A stretch of DNA of 39,042 nucleotides. Origin: Bradyrhizobiaceae bacterium (GTDB lineage Bacteria > Pseudomonadota > Alphaproteobacteria > Rhizobiales > Xanthobacteraceae). How positions within the stretch are numbered: the stretch's first letter is position 1; each line of letters opens with the position of its first letter. The notes under the pieces were generated by a model, which ran no database searches, was not told the origin of the DNA, and saw only the letters and a list, made by a program, of their open reading frames with translations. Below, in pieces: positions 1 through 8,289 of this stretch. A program made the translations under genes and the position numbers. Where the stretch lies: positions 1 to 39,042 of the forward strand of contig CANKHJ010000018.1 of assembly GCA_947481635.1 (NCBI GenBank), in the 5' to 3' direction.

Positions 1-1077
1 ATTGGCGAAATTCTCGATCCGCCACGCGACCAGTTCCGGATGTTCGACGACGTTGGTGACGTGGCCGACGATGCCGGGCATCAGAATCTTTCCGTCAGGG
101 AACTTGACGTCCTTCCATACCTGCCACTCATGCTCATGGCGCGGGTTGGCGGCTTCAATCAGATAGGCCTGCGCGCGAACCTTCAGGATCAGGTCGACGA
201 GAGTTTTCAGCGGCACGTCGGACGTGTGCGGTGCGTTCCAGCTTCCCCAGCAAACGTGATAGCGAATGCGATCTTCGGGAATCCCGGCAAGCGCGTGGTT
301 CATCATCTCGATGCGCCGCTCCGCGTGTTTGTGAACCTCCTTCGGCTCCATCTGCGCCAGCAGGCGGTCATAGTCGGTGGCCAGGAATGCGTCGTCGAGT
401 TGGAGCAGAAAGCCGGCATCGACGATCGCCTGGTACTCGACCCTCATCGCGTCGGCAACGGCCGCCGCATAAGCCTCTTCGGTCGGATAGAAGCGATTGC
501 CCCGGCGCCCGCGCGCGCTCCACGGCGCGGCGACCGGCATGAACGCCTCCGCTGGGCGGGCTCTCGCTACCGCGGCCTTCAGATTGTCGATGTCGCGCGT
601 GATCGCTGCCTGGCCCTGGTATGTGACCGGACCGGTGCATTCCCACACGACGGGACGCTCCTTGGTCGCCGGCCGCTTGATCCCGTCCGGCGCCGTGGCG
701 GGGTCCCAATCATAAAGACGCAACGGTTCATAGGCGCGCTGAAAATCGGCGAAGCGCTCGCCTTCCCGCGTGTCGGTGAACGGGTTCAATTCCTCGATCT
801 CGTCGTCGGAGATGCGGCGCGGTTCCAGTCCACCCAGCCGCTCCGCGACATAGATCGACCACCCGGTCTTGCCGAACTCGCCGTCACTCACGGAGTCGAT
901 GCCGATGTCGACCTGTTCCTGCACCACATCGGCGACCGCGCCCGTAAGGCATTGCCGGTACGCGTCCTCGTCCAACGGCTGTTTCGCGAGCTTTGCCGCG
1001 ATCATCGTCCGCAGCGGCTTGGGCCGGATCAGGCTCCCGACATGGCTTACGAGGATTCGATCGTCGCTGCGCTTCAT
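1..1077 (-). CDS. MetE-like (cobalamin-independent methionine synthase II family) methyltransferase, partial
   Basis: The frame is open for 359 codons from the ATG at 1077 to the window edge, so the C-terminus is missing. It reads as the catalytic barrel of the MetE C-terminal family, which also includes epoxyalkane:coenzyme M transferase-like enzymes. Near the N-terminus are SHVGSLIRP and the SDGEFGK motif (residues 64-70). A zinc-ligand pair HVC follows at H274/C276, and IEAANPRHEHEW lies near residue 308. The third zinc ligand, a Cys close to the C-terminus, should lie outside the window. Stand-alone proteins of this type lack the N-terminal half of true MetE, so the substrate is uncertain: homocysteine methylation or another thiol alkyl transfer are both possible. 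It is the last visible gene of an operon after an ABM protein and a GST, with a 143-bp gap to the GST. That context favours a xenobiotic or thiol-conjugate role, but this is inference. Confidence 0.8.
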   Translation of the reverse strand, partial: MKRSDDRILVSHVGSLIRPKPLRTMIAAKLAKQPLDEDAYRQCLTGAVADVVQEQVDIGIDSVSDGEFGKTGWSIYVAERLGGLEPRRISDDEIEELNPFTDTREGERFADFQRAYEPLRLYDWDPATAPDGIKRPATKERPVVWECTGPVTYQGQAAITRDIDNLKAAVARARPAEAFMPVAAPWSARGRRGNRFYPTEEAYAAAVADAMRVEYQAIVDAGFLLQLDDAFLATDYDRLLAQMEPKEVHKHAERRIEMMNHALAGIPEDRIRYHVCWGSWNAPHTSDVPLKTLVDLILKVRAQAYLIEAANPRHEHEWQVWKDVKFPDGKILMPGIVGHVTNVVEHPELVAWRIENFAN

Positions 1078-1220
1078 GAAGTCTCGCCCTGGCAATCGTG
1101 GGTTTCCCGGTCTGGGGCGACCGGGCGTGCGGAAGCGTAGCGACGGCCAGACGCCGATCACAAGATCGATCCGTGGTGTGTCCGTCCCGTGGACGCGGAA
1201 AAACGTCCGACGGCGCCGCG

Positions 1221-1835
1221 TCAGGTCGGAAGCTTCTCGTCCTCCACGACGTGCTGCACCGCGCGGCGCTGCACCATCCGGTCGCGATGCGCGGCGAAAT
1301 TCTTGAGCTCGCGCATCGGTAATTCGCGGCGCATGCCCCAGGTCCAGAAGATGAAGGCATACGCGTCAACCGCCGTATAGCTGTCCATGAACCATTCGCG
1401 CCCGGCCAGCCGGTCATCGGCCTGCTTCAGCAGGTCGTGAAAGGTCTTGAGGCCTTTTTCCTTCAGCGAGGGGATTGCCGCGGGATCGTCGGTATAGCGC
1501 TCGGGCCGACCGACGTGGGCGTGCGCCGGATGAACGTTGGTGGCAAAGAACGCCAGCGCCGAAATCGCCTTGGCTTCACTGATCGGATCGGTCGGCCACA
1601 TCCCGAACCGCTTGCCGAGATAAGACATGATCGCGGTGTTCTCAGTGAGCGGTTCGCCATTGTCGAGGCGCAGCACCGGCACGCGGCCGAGCGGATTGAT
1701 CTTGAGATATTCCGGAGTCCGATGCTCCCCTTTAGGCAGATTGACCGGCAGAGGGTCGTAAGGCTCGCCACTCTCTTCGAGCATGATGTGCGCGCCCAGC
1801 GAGCACGCGCCCGGCGCGTAATAGAGTCCCAGCAT
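1221..1835 (-). CDS. Glutathione S-transferase family protein, beta-class-like
   Basis: This 204-residue protein is the usual length for a bacterial cytosolic GST. The N-terminal thioredoxin-like domain begins LGLYYAPGACSLGAH. The Cys at residue 11 sits where beta-class GSTs carry their active-site Cys. The glutathione-binding NPLGRVPVL and the E-N-T of LTENTAI follow. The all-helical C-terminal domain includes a DSYTAVDAYAF segment, matching the conserved N-capping region of helix 6. The ATG at 1835 has GGGAGA just upstream. It lies 33 bp after the stop of the ABM-domain gene and precedes the MetE-like gene on the same strand, so the three are probably co-transcribed. Predicted role: conjugating glutathione to, or reducing, an electrophilic substrate. 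The substrate cannot be read from sequence. Confidence 0.88.
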   Translation of the reverse strand: MLGLYYAPGACSLGAHIMLEESGEPYDPLPVNLPKGEHRTPEYLKINPLGRVPVLRLDNGEPLTENTAIMSYLGKRFGMWPTDPISEAKAISALAFFATNVHPAHAHVGRPERYTDDPAAIPSLKEKGLKTFHDLLKQADDRLAGREWFMDSYTAVDAYAFIFWTWGMRRELPMRELKNFAAHRDRMVQRRAVQHVVEDEKLPT

Positions 1836-1868
1836 CGTCGTTCTCCCGTTGATTTCTATTCTTGGCGC

Positions 1869-2168
1869 CTAGAAGGCCTTCACGACCTCGCGCACATGTT
1901 CCACTTCCGGCGTGCCGTCGAAACAATGCGCGACGCAGGCGCGCCATTCCTTGAAATCCTCGGAGCCGCGGAAATCGACCGTGTGGTTCTCCAGCGTTTC
2001 CCACTGCACGAACAGCCGATAGCGCGACGGCTTCTCGGCGGAGCGCTGCAGCGTCAGGCTGTTGCAGCCCTTGGCGCGCTTGAACACCGGCGCGGCCTTG
2101 CGTACGCCGGCCTCGAACGCGTCTTCCATGCCAGCTTTGACGTCGATCTGGGCGATTTCGAGGATCAT
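1869..2168 (-). CDS. Antibiotic biosynthesis monooxygenase (ABM) domain protein
   Basis: A 99-residue single-domain protein beginning MILEIAQIDVKAG. The pattern of an N-terminal beta strand, an amphipathic helix (EDAFEAGVRKAAPVFKRAKG) and the later RYRLFVQWETLENH strand-turn-helix is typical of the ABM dimeric ferredoxin-like fold (PF03992). Family members include small cofactor-free quinone-forming monooxygenases, heme-degrading IsdG-like enzymes and proteins of unknown role. The ATG at 2168 follows an AGGAGAG ribosome-binding site, which fixes the start well inside a longer open frame that would run antisense through the neighbouring DUF4394 gene. It is the first gene of the ABM-GST-MetE-like operon. 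Activity on an aromatic or heme-like substrate is possible but not shown. Confidence 0.8.
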   Translation of the reverse strand: MILEIAQIDVKAGMEDAFEAGVRKAAPVFKRAKGCNSLTLQRSAEKPSRYRLFVQWETLENHTVDFRGSEDFKEWRACVAHCFDGTPEVEHVREVVKAF

Positions 2169-2357
2169 TAGAGGCTCTCCTGCGTGAGGGATGCGGATAT
2201 TGCGGAAAATTGCCGCCCGATCAACAGCTTCGGCGGTAACGCGGTCGTGACGGCTTGGGCCGGATCGCGACAATCCGCCGCTGCATCTGCGCGCTGCCCC
2301 ACTCCGTAACTGCCCTGCAGCCCCCGTCGGGGTTATCTGAAACAGGGAGCGACTCTC

Positions 2358-3137
2358 ATGAAAATCATCACCAGTCTGGCCGCCGCTGCGGTTCTCGCCG
2401 CAGGCATTGCCGGGGCGCAGGCCGCGCAGATCGCGGCGTTGTGGGGCGACAACAGCATCTCGATCGTGGACACCAACGGCTGGAAGGTCGTCAAGAGCTG
2501 GAAGATTGACGGCGTGACCGGCAGCGTCGTGGGCATCGACGTGCGCCCGGCCGACGGCATGCTCTATGGCCTGGTCGCCGACGGCACCGTCGTGACCATC
2601 GACACGGCGACCGGCAAGGCGACGATGAAATCGAAGCTCGAGACCATGCTGCCGGCCGGCACCATGGCGACCGTCGACTTCAACCCGGTGGCCGACCGGA
2701 TGCGCGTCATCGGTAGCGACGGCACCAGCCTTCGCGCCAATGTCGACGACGGCAAAGTGACCAAGGACGGTTCGCTGAAATACGCGGAGAACGATGCCAA
2801 CAAGGGCAAGACGCCGAAGGTGATCGCCGGCGCCTATGCGAATTCGGTGAAGGGCGCGAAAGAGACCACGCTCTACGACATCGACGCCATGACCGGCTCG
2901 CTGGTGCGCCAGGCGCCGCCGAATGACGGCATCCTCAACACTATCGGCGCGCTCGGCGTCAGCGGCGACACATGGTCGTTCGACATCTGGTCGGATGGAA
3001 CGAAGAACGAGGCGTGGCTGCTCGGCGGCACCACGGTCTACAGCGTCGATCTCGCCAGCGGCAAAGTGACCGAGGCCGGCAAGGTGACCGGCGCGCAAGG
3101 CGCGGTGCGCGACATGGCGATCCTGCCGGGAATGTAA
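2358..3137 (+). CDS. Secreted DUF4394 domain-containing protein
   Basis: This 259-residue protein has a clean Sec signal peptide (MKIITSLAAAAVLAAGIAGA, cleavage near AQA-A). The mature part is one DUF4394 unit, a beta-propeller-like domain. Its repeated strands have the form IDVRPADGMLYGLVADGTVVTIDTATGKA and include the family hallmarks VDFNPVADRMRVIG and DGTSLRANVDDG. The ATG follows a GGGAGCG ribosome-binding site. The function of the family is unknown; members are periplasmic or extracellular. It is monocistronic, divergent from the ABM operon across a 189-bp gap, and converges on ltrA with a GC-rich hairpin between them. Confidence 0.85.
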   Translation: MKIITSLAAAAVLAAGIAGAQAAQIAALWGDNSISIVDTNGWKVVKSWKIDGVTGSVVGIDVRPADGMLYGLVADGTVVTIDTATGKATMKSKLETMLPAGTMATVDFNPVADRMRVIGSDGTSLRANVDDGKVTKDGSLKYAENDANKGKTPKVIAGAYANSVKGAKETTLYDIDAMTGSLVRQAPPNDGILNTIGALGVSGDTWSFDIWSDGTKNEAWLLGGTTVYSVDLASGKVTEAGKVTGAQGAVRDMAILPGM

Positions 3138-3156
3138 GTCCTGCAGCAATGAAGAC

Positions 3157-3188
3157 GTGCTCTCCTCCCCGCGACGGGAGGGGAGCAC
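3157..3188. repeat. GC-rich inverted repeat between convergent genes
   Basis: Arms gtgctctcctccc (3157-3169) and gggaggggagcac (3176-3188) pair at 12 of 13 positions around a 6-base loop. It lies 19 bp after the DUF4394 stop and 12 bp before the ltrA stop, so it could end transcription from both sides. There is no U-run on either side. The core resembles the hairpins at 9986-10018 and 13001-13021, which suggests a dispersed intergenic element rather than a private terminator. Confidence 0.65.
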
Positions 3189-3200
3189 AGCGGCGCCGGA

Positions 3201-4406
3201 TTAAGAAGGCGTTGCGGTGGACTTGAGCGGTTTGGTTCGCGGCGCTGCGAACGACTGTGTCTCCCAGATCGCGACCACGATCAGGATCAATGTGGTGCCG
3301 GTGCTGAAGGCGAGCGGCGTCAGTACCTGATAGGCGGGCGCGAACACCGTCAACAGGGCGATCCCCACGATATGCGACAACGGGTAATAGAGACTCGACG
3401 CCGAACGCTTGAACAGCATATTGCCGAACAGGTACATCGTCGGCCCGCCGATGATGACCGCCATCGATCCGGCGCTGGTCGACCCGCCGGGATGCGCCAG
3501 CACGAGTTCGTCCGCAACGGCGGTGATGATGATGCCCGCCACGATTGGCAGGTGAAGATAGGTATAGGAGAGGCGCGCGAGGCGTCCCGGATCGCTGGCA
3601 TGCGAGATCTTGGTCGACGCTCGCTGGGCACCGATGTTGAAATAGATCCACCACATCGCGACGCTGCCGACGAAAGCGCTGGTGAATGCGCCGATCGTCG
3701 CCGCGGTCCATTCCATCTCAGAAAATTTTGCGCCGGTCACGAGAATCGACTCGCCGAGCGCGATGATGATGAACAGGCCGCAACGCTCGGCCATGTGGCT
3801 GCCCTCGACGTCCCAGTCGGAAACCGACGCACGGCCCAGGCCAGGAGTCCAATAGGCTAGAGCGGGCCCGGCATATTCCACCGCCAGCGCCACCGCCCAG
3901 AGTCCAAGCCGCATTGGTCCCTCTGCGAACGCGCCGGCGATCCAGAACACGGCCGAGAGCATCATCCAGAGTGTGATAAGCTGGAAGGTGAAATAGTTTC
4001 GGACCGCATGGATGCGCGTGCACCATATCGTAAACAGGCTGCGGCCCACCTGCATCGCGACATAGGCCAACGCGAAGGCGAGGCCGCGTGACTCGAAGGC
4101 CTTGGGGATTGAGGTCGAGAGCACCAGACCGGCGAACATCAGCGCGAACAGCATCAACCGCACCGGCATGCGCTCGGGGTCGAGCCAGTTGGTCGCCCAT
4201 GAGGTGTAGATCCAGACCCACCACACCGCCATGAACAGCAATAGCGTCTCGAGAGTGCCGAGCGGCGTGAGATGCGCCAGCAGCCCATGCGAGAGCTGCG
4301 TGATGGCGAAGACGAAAACCAGGTCGAAGAATAATTCGACGAAGGTCACGCGGTGGTGGCCCTCTGCCGATTTTTTTCGCAGGAAACTCTGGCGTGCGCC
4401 GAACAT
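3201..4406 (-). CDS. ltrA: Low temperature requirement protein A (LtrA) family membrane protein
   Basis: A 401-residue polytopic membrane protein. The N-terminal HHRVTFVELFFDLVFVFAITQLSH is the signature of the LtrA family (PF06772). Roughly eleven or twelve hydrophobic segments follow, among them TLLLFMAVWWVWIYTSW and CGLFIIIALGESILVTGA; the acidic GES in the latter is conserved. The family was named from a Listeria cold-growth mutant, but its biochemical function is unknown. The ATG has AAGGAT upstream. The C-terminus ends in a short basic cytosolic tail. The gene is followed by the L,D-transpeptidase gene reading the same way 33 bp upstream of its start, so the two may share a transcript. 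No regulatory site is apparent. Confidence 0.88.
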   Translation of the reverse strand: MFGARQSFLRKKSAEGHHRVTFVELFFDLVFVFAITQLSHGLLAHLTPLGTLETLLLFMAVWWVWIYTSWATNWLDPERMPVRLMLFALMFAGLVLSTSIPKAFESRGLAFALAYVAMQVGRSLFTIWCTRIHAVRNYFTFQLITLWMMLSAVFWIAGAFAEGPMRLGLWAVALAVEYAGPALAYWTPGLGRASVSDWDVEGSHMAERCGLFIIIALGESILVTGAKFSEMEWTAATIGAFTSAFVGSVAMWWIYFNIGAQRASTKISHASDPGRLARLSYTYLHLPIVAGIIITAVADELVLAHPGGSTSAGSMAVIIGGPTMYLFGNMLFKRSASSLYYPLSHIVGIALLTVFAPAYQVLTPLAFSTGTTLILIVVAIWETQSFAAPRTKPLKSTATPS

Positions 4407-4439
4407 CTCGATCCTTGCCTTCCGATGGCGCGACGTGCG

Positions 4440-5021
4440 CTATTTCATGATGATGACGCGCGCGCCGACGGCGACCTGGTCATAGAGGTGTGCCACGTCG
4501 TCATTCACCAGGCGGAAACAGCCGGACGAGACCGCGTGCCCGATGGTCTCGGGCTGGTTGGTGCCGTGGATGCGGTAGATCGTGGCGCCGAGATAGAGCG
4601 CGCGCGCGCCCATCGGATTGCCCGGCCCGCCCGCCATCCAGCGCGGCAGATAAGGCTGGCGCTCGATCATCTCGGCCGGTGGCGTCCAATCCGGCCACTC
4701 GGCCTTGCGCGACACCTTCTGCAATCCCTTCCAGGCGAAGCCGTCGCGGCCGACACCGATGCCGTAGCGGATCGCGACGTTGCTGCCCTTGATCAGATAG
4801 AGATAGCGCTCGGTGGTATCGATGATGATGGTGCCGGCGGGCTCGTGGGTCCGATAAAACACCGGCTGGCGCTGGAAGTTCTCGGGCAGCGCCTCGATGT
4901 CGTCCATCTCGGTATCGAGTTGCAGCGGCACTTGGTCCGGATTTGGAATGCCCTGGGCATGGGAAACGGACATCGCGCCGGCCCACAGCGCCAGCGTCAC
5001 CAGGAATTTCAGTCGCAGCAT
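4440..5021 (-). CDS. Periplasmic L,D-transpeptidase (YkuD domain)
   Basis: This 193-residue protein has a Sec signal peptide (about residues 1-22, cleavage near SHA-Q). The YkuD catalytic domain covers about residues 60-192. The conserved His is in YRIHGTN (H152) and the nucleophilic Cys in SSGCFRL (C168), with the usual 15-residue spacing. Such enzymes make 3-3 cross-links in peptidoglycan or attach outer-membrane proteins to it. Hyphomicrobiales rely heavily on L,D-cross-links and carry many paralogues. It has no LysM or other anchoring domain. The start is set by GAGGGCA ahead of the ATG at 5021. The gene is divergent from the small membrane protein at 5174 and upstream of ltrA. Confidence 0.92.
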   Translation of the reverse strand: MLRLKFLVTLALWAGAMSVSHAQGIPNPDQVPLQLDTEMDDIEALPENFQRQPVFYRTHEPAGTIIIDTTERYLYLIKGSNVAIRYGIGVGRDGFAWKGLQKVSRKAEWPDWTPPAEMIERQPYLPRWMAGGPGNPMGARALYLGATIYRIHGTNQPETIGHAVSSGCFRLVNDDVAHLYDQVAVGARVIIMK

Positions 5022-5173
5022 GTAATTGCCCTCGCAATCCCCCGTCCGCCCTCATTATGGACGGGCGCGTGCGCCGCTCAAAGGGGTTGCCAGAAAAAGA
5101 GAGACAGGGCTGGGCATGCGCGGTATGTGCCTGCCAAGGGCGATCCCATCGGAATTCTCGGAAGGTGAGTGGA

Positions 5174-5533
5174 ATGACAAATAAACAAGACCAGATGCCG
5201 CCGACATTGAAGGCCGCGATCATCGGCGCCGTGATCGGCGCGGCGGGTGTGGGTTTCCTTGGGTTCGCGGTCGCGGGCTGGACGACGCAGAGCAGCGCGG
5301 AAGAGTTCGCCAAGCAGCGCGCCCATGCCGCCGTGATCGATGCCCTGGCCCCGATCTGCGCCGACAATTTCCGGACTGACGCGGAGGCTTCAAAGCATCG
5401 AGCGGAACTGGGTAAGACCGAGACGGCGATGCAGGGCAGCTTCATCGCGCAGGGCGGCTGGGCGACGATGCCGGGCAGCAGCGTCGATTCGGACGTTGCC
5501 AAGGCCTGTGCTGTCATGGTGAGCAAGTCGTAA
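5174..5533 (+). CDS. Small single-span membrane protein, function unknown
   Basis: A 119-residue product from the ATG at 5174, which has GAAGGTGAG immediately upstream. A longer open frame extends leftwards but would overlap the divergent L,D-transpeptidase. One glycine/alanine-rich membrane segment spans about residues 13-37 (AAIIGAVIGAAGVGFLGFAVAGW). It is followed by a helical region with two cysteines (APICADNF and KACAVM) that could pair in the periplasm. I recognise no named domain, though the glycine-rich segment and periplasmic helix resemble small unannotated envelope proteins of Bradyrhizobium-like genomes. It precedes the alpha/beta hydrolase by 33 bp and could be co-transcribed with it. 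Confidence 0.7.
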   Translation: MTNKQDQMPPTLKAAIIGAVIGAAGVGFLGFAVAGWTTQSSAEEFAKQRAHAAVIDALAPICADNFRTDAEASKHRAELGKTETAMQGSFIAQGGWATMPGSSVDSDVAKACAVMVSKS

Positions 5534-5566
5534 CCATGAGACCCCTGACCCAAACGGAGTTCTGAC

Positions 5567-6793
5567 ATGAGTCAGGGCGGCCCGCGCAGCAAGCGCTGGA
5601 CCGAACAGCGTTGGCTGGTCGACAACGTCATCCAGGCGAACGGGATCGACTGGGACCAGCCGCGCTCGCTCTATCTCAACGCCCCAATGGGGTTGGAGGC
5701 CGGCGCCGACTTCGCCGCCATCCGCGCGCGGGTGAAGAAATTCGCCGATTGTTCGCCGGCCTTCGAATGGGCGGCGAAGCGGCGCGAGGCGCGCGCACGC
5801 GACGCCGAACAGGCGGGGCAGAACGTTACCGCGCGCGACAATTATTTCATGGCCGCGATCCACTGGGGCGCGGCGCAATGGCCGATCGACGAGGCCGACG
5901 AGAAGAACCTCGCGCTCAATGCCAAGAAGCGCGAATGCTATTCCGATTATGCGCGGCTCGCCGACCGGCATGTCGAGGCGGTGTGGATTCCGCTCGGCGA
6001 CAAAAAGCTGCCGGGCTGGCTGCATCTGCCGCCGGGCTATAGCGGCGGCAAGCTTCCGGCGGTGATCTCGATTCCCGGGATGGACAGCTTCAAGGAAGGC
6101 GCGGTCGCCCTCTATGGCGACGCGCTGCTCAACCGCGGCTTCGCGGTGCTGGCGATCGATGGGCCCGGACAATATGAGAGCCCGCTGCTCGGCATCTACT
6201 TCCGCATGGAAGCCTGGGGAGCGACCGGTCGCGCCTGCATGGACTTCCTGGCGCAACGCGCCGAGATCGATTCCGAACGCGTGACGATCACCGGCCGCAG
6301 CTTCGGCTCGTTCTTCGCGACGCTGGCGGCATCCGGCGAGCCGCGTCTGAAAGCCTGCGCGGTGAGCCAGGTGTGCCACGAGCCAGGCTTCCACACGATT
6401 TTTCAGGAAGCATCTCCGACCTTCAAGCAGCGCTTCATGTTCATGACCGGCATCCATAGCGAAGTGGAGTTCGACGCATTCCGCCAGAGCATGACCTGGG
6501 ATGGTTACGCGCAGAAGATCGCGATGCCGTATCTGTGCATCGCCGGCGAGGCCGATGAGTTGTCCCCGTTGGAGCATACCGAGCGGTTGCTCGCCGCGCT
6601 GCCGGGGCCGAAGCGCTATGTCGTCTATGAAGGCGCGCGCCACGCGATCAGCGTCGTGTCATCGGCCACGCTCGGGCCCGCAGTGCCGGTGCTGATGGGC
6701 GATTGGCTGGCTGCGCGTGCGGCAGGCGAGCCGATGGCCAGCGAGCGCTGGTGGATCGACGGCGCCGGACGGGTCAACGCGAGCGCGCTGTGA
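5567..6793 (+). CDS. Alpha/beta hydrolase, DUF1100/FrsA- or C-C hydrolase-like
   Basis: A 408-residue serine hydrolase with an N-terminal helical cap region (about 1-135) and an alpha/beta core from about 137. The catalytic triad is visible: nucleophile S245 in GRSFGSF, acid D330 in AGEADELSP and His H359 in EGARHAIS. The layout of a helical cap before the core and the AIDGPGQYES strand matches the DUF1100 / 2,6-dihydroxypseudooxynicotine hydrolase-like group, which acts on esters or C-C bonds of aromatic diketones. The protein has no signal peptide and should be cytosolic. Its TGA overlaps the GTG start of the SemiSWEET gene by 4 bp (GTGA), so the two are translationally coupled. This suggests hydrolysis of a solute connected to that transporter, which is inference. 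Confidence 0.85.
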   Translation: MSQGGPRSKRWTEQRWLVDNVIQANGIDWDQPRSLYLNAPMGLEAGADFAAIRARVKKFADCSPAFEWAAKRREARARDAEQAGQNVTARDNYFMAAIHWGAAQWPIDEADEKNLALNAKKRECYSDYARLADRHVEAVWIPLGDKKLPGWLHLPPGYSGGKLPAVISIPGMDSFKEGAVALYGDALLNRGFAVLAIDGPGQYESPLLGIYFRMEAWGATGRACMDFLAQRAEIDSERVTITGRSFGSFFATLAASGEPRLKACAVSQVCHEPGFHTIFQEASPTFKQRFMFMTGIHSEVEFDAFRQSMTWDGYAQKIAMPYLCIAGEADELSPLEHTERLLAALPGPKRYVVYEGARHAISVVSSATLGPAVPVLMGDWLAARAAGEPMASERWWIDGAGRVNASAL

Positions 6794-7053
6794 CGGCCGC
6801 CGTGCTCATCGAATCGATCGGTTTCGTCGCCGCCGTGCTCACCACTTTGTGCTGGGTGCCGCAGGCGGTGAAACTGATCCGCGAGCGCGACACGCGGTCG
6901 ATCTCGCTGCCGATGACGCTGATCCTGGTAGCCGGCCTGATCCTGTGGCTGGTCTATGGTCTTGCGCTGTCCAATGCGCCGCTGATTGCATCGAATACCG
7001 TGACGCTGATGCTGGTGCTGATGATCCTTGCGCTGAAGCTGCGGCATGGGTGA
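6790..7053 (+). CDS. SemiSWEET family sugar transporter, copy 1
   Basis: An 87-residue protein with three membrane helices, the length and layout of a bacterial SemiSWEET half-transporter. The PQ-loop motif CWVPQAVKLIRERDTRSIS begins at residue 21, with P24/Q25 at the hinge of helix 1. The last helix ends in LKLRHG. SemiSWEETs work as homodimers that move sugars down a gradient across the inner membrane. The start is GTG at 6790, overlapping the hydrolase stop as GTGA. No ATG in the frame would give helix 1 intact, so GTG is the only credible start. A second, closely similar copy lies at 8290-8550. Confidence 0.9.
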   Translation: MTAAVLIESIGFVAAVLTTLCWVPQAVKLIRERDTRSISLPMTLILVAGLILWLVYGLALSNAPLIASNTVTLMLVLMILALKLRHG

Positions 7054-7082
7054 GCCGTGTGCCTCGTTGGTGGGCACGCGCG

Positions 7083-8087
7083 TCACAACGCCCGCATGCG
7101 CCGCAGCACCGCGTAGCTGAACACGCCGGCGAGTACCGCGAGTCCGAAGGCGAACCAGGTTCCGGCATCGGTCTGCTGGAACGGCAGGTCCTTGGTGTTC
7201 ATGCCGAAGAAACCCGTCACCAGCGTGGGCGGCAGGATGCAGGCGGTGAGCACTGACAGCGTCAGCAGTCGCCGGTTAGCGATGGCGGTCGATTTGGCGC
7301 CGACCTCTTCCTGCAGGAAGCGTGCGCGCTCATAGACCGAGCCGATCTCATGATCGAGTGCATCGAGCTTCTGCGCCAGCGCGCCGATCGCCACCGCGAT
7401 TCCGGGTGCGGCCGAATTGGCGCGCAGCTCGAGGCGATGAAACAGCGTCCGCATCTGGCCGAGCTGCCGGTGGATGCGCACCGCCTGGAAGCGGTAGCGG
7501 GCGATCTGCTGCGCTTCGTCGCCCAGGTCTGGACCGAAGAGCCGGGTCTCGATCAGGTCGAGCTGATCGCCCAGCGTTTCGGCAAGATTTCCGATCGCGT
7601 CGGCGAAATGGTCGATAATGCCGTCGAGCAGGTCCATGGCGGCGGGGAAGCGCCGTCCCTGCGCGATCGAGCCGCGCGCCAGTTCCACCGCATTGAGCGG
7701 CTTGCGCCGTGCGGTGACCAGCACCTGGTCGGTCATCACGAAGCGCAGGCGCGCGATATCCTCGCTCGGCTGGGTGAAGTCGCGCTGCAGGTCAGGCACG
7801 ATCCCGAGGAATTCGCGGCCGATGATGTCGAGCCGCAGATGCTCGTCGGCATCGAGCATGAAGCTGCGTGCGACATTGGAGATCGGCGCGAGGTCGGCCA
7901 GCCATTTGCGGGAGCGGGCATCGGCCAGCGCGATATGAACCCAGGTCCAGCCGCGTCCGTCGGAGGCCAGTTCGTGCGCTTCCTCGGCGGCGATCGGAGT
8001 CGCGGTCCCATCCTCGGCGAAGCGGTAGGCCCAGACGATGCAGAACGCGGCGTGCGCACCCGCCGACGGCTGTTCGGGCTTCGACAT
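7083..8087 (-). CDS. CorA/ZntB-like divalent cation transporter
   Basis: The chosen ATG at 8087 (MSKPEQPS, GTGGAGAA upstream) gives 334 residues, normal for ZntB-type CorA proteins. A longer frame reaches 8177, but its extra residues are poorly conserved in character. The N-terminal cytosolic alpha/beta domain (WTWVHIALADA near residue 47, LRFVMTDQVLVTARR near 120) is followed by a long coiled stalk with ETLGDQLDLIETRLF. The C-terminus has two membrane helices with the pore motif GFFGMN (GMN at 295-297) between them. The short loop carries few acidic residues, as in zinc-transporting ZntB relatives. The ion (Mg2+, Zn2+ or other) cannot be decided from sequence. It converges on SemiSWEET copy 1 and is divergent from copy 2. 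Confidence 0.88.
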   Translation of the reverse strand: MSKPEQPSAGAHAAFCIVWAYRFAEDGTATPIAAEEAHELASDGRGWTWVHIALADARSRKWLADLAPISNVARSFMLDADEHLRLDIIGREFLGIVPDLQRDFTQPSEDIARLRFVMTDQVLVTARRKPLNAVELARGSIAQGRRFPAAMDLLDGIIDHFADAIGNLAETLGDQLDLIETRLFGPDLGDEAQQIARYRFQAVRIHRQLGQMRTLFHRLELRANSAAPGIAVAIGALAQKLDALDHEIGSVYERARFLQEEVGAKSTAIANRRLLTLSVLTACILPPTLVTGFFGMNTKDLPFQQTDAGTWFAFGLAVLAGVFSYAVLRRMRAL

Positions 8088-8289
8088 GAGATTCTCCACG
8101 ATCGTGACTTGGAATAATGCCACTTGGAATGCTGCGATGACCGCATTCATCCAGGTGACACAATCGCGCGGGGCCATGTCATTCAGATGTCACATCGCCG
8201 CATGGTTGTTTCAAATCGGCACGGCCGGCCGATTTCAAAGCGACATGGACGTCATATGGCCGTCAGCGAATCGTAGTTATCGAAGTCCT

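Noticed and set aside
1103-1127. Short cccggtc...gaccggg palindrome upstream of the MetE-like gene
   Set aside because: A 7-bp stem in very GC-rich sequence; not distinctive enough to call an operator or attenuator.
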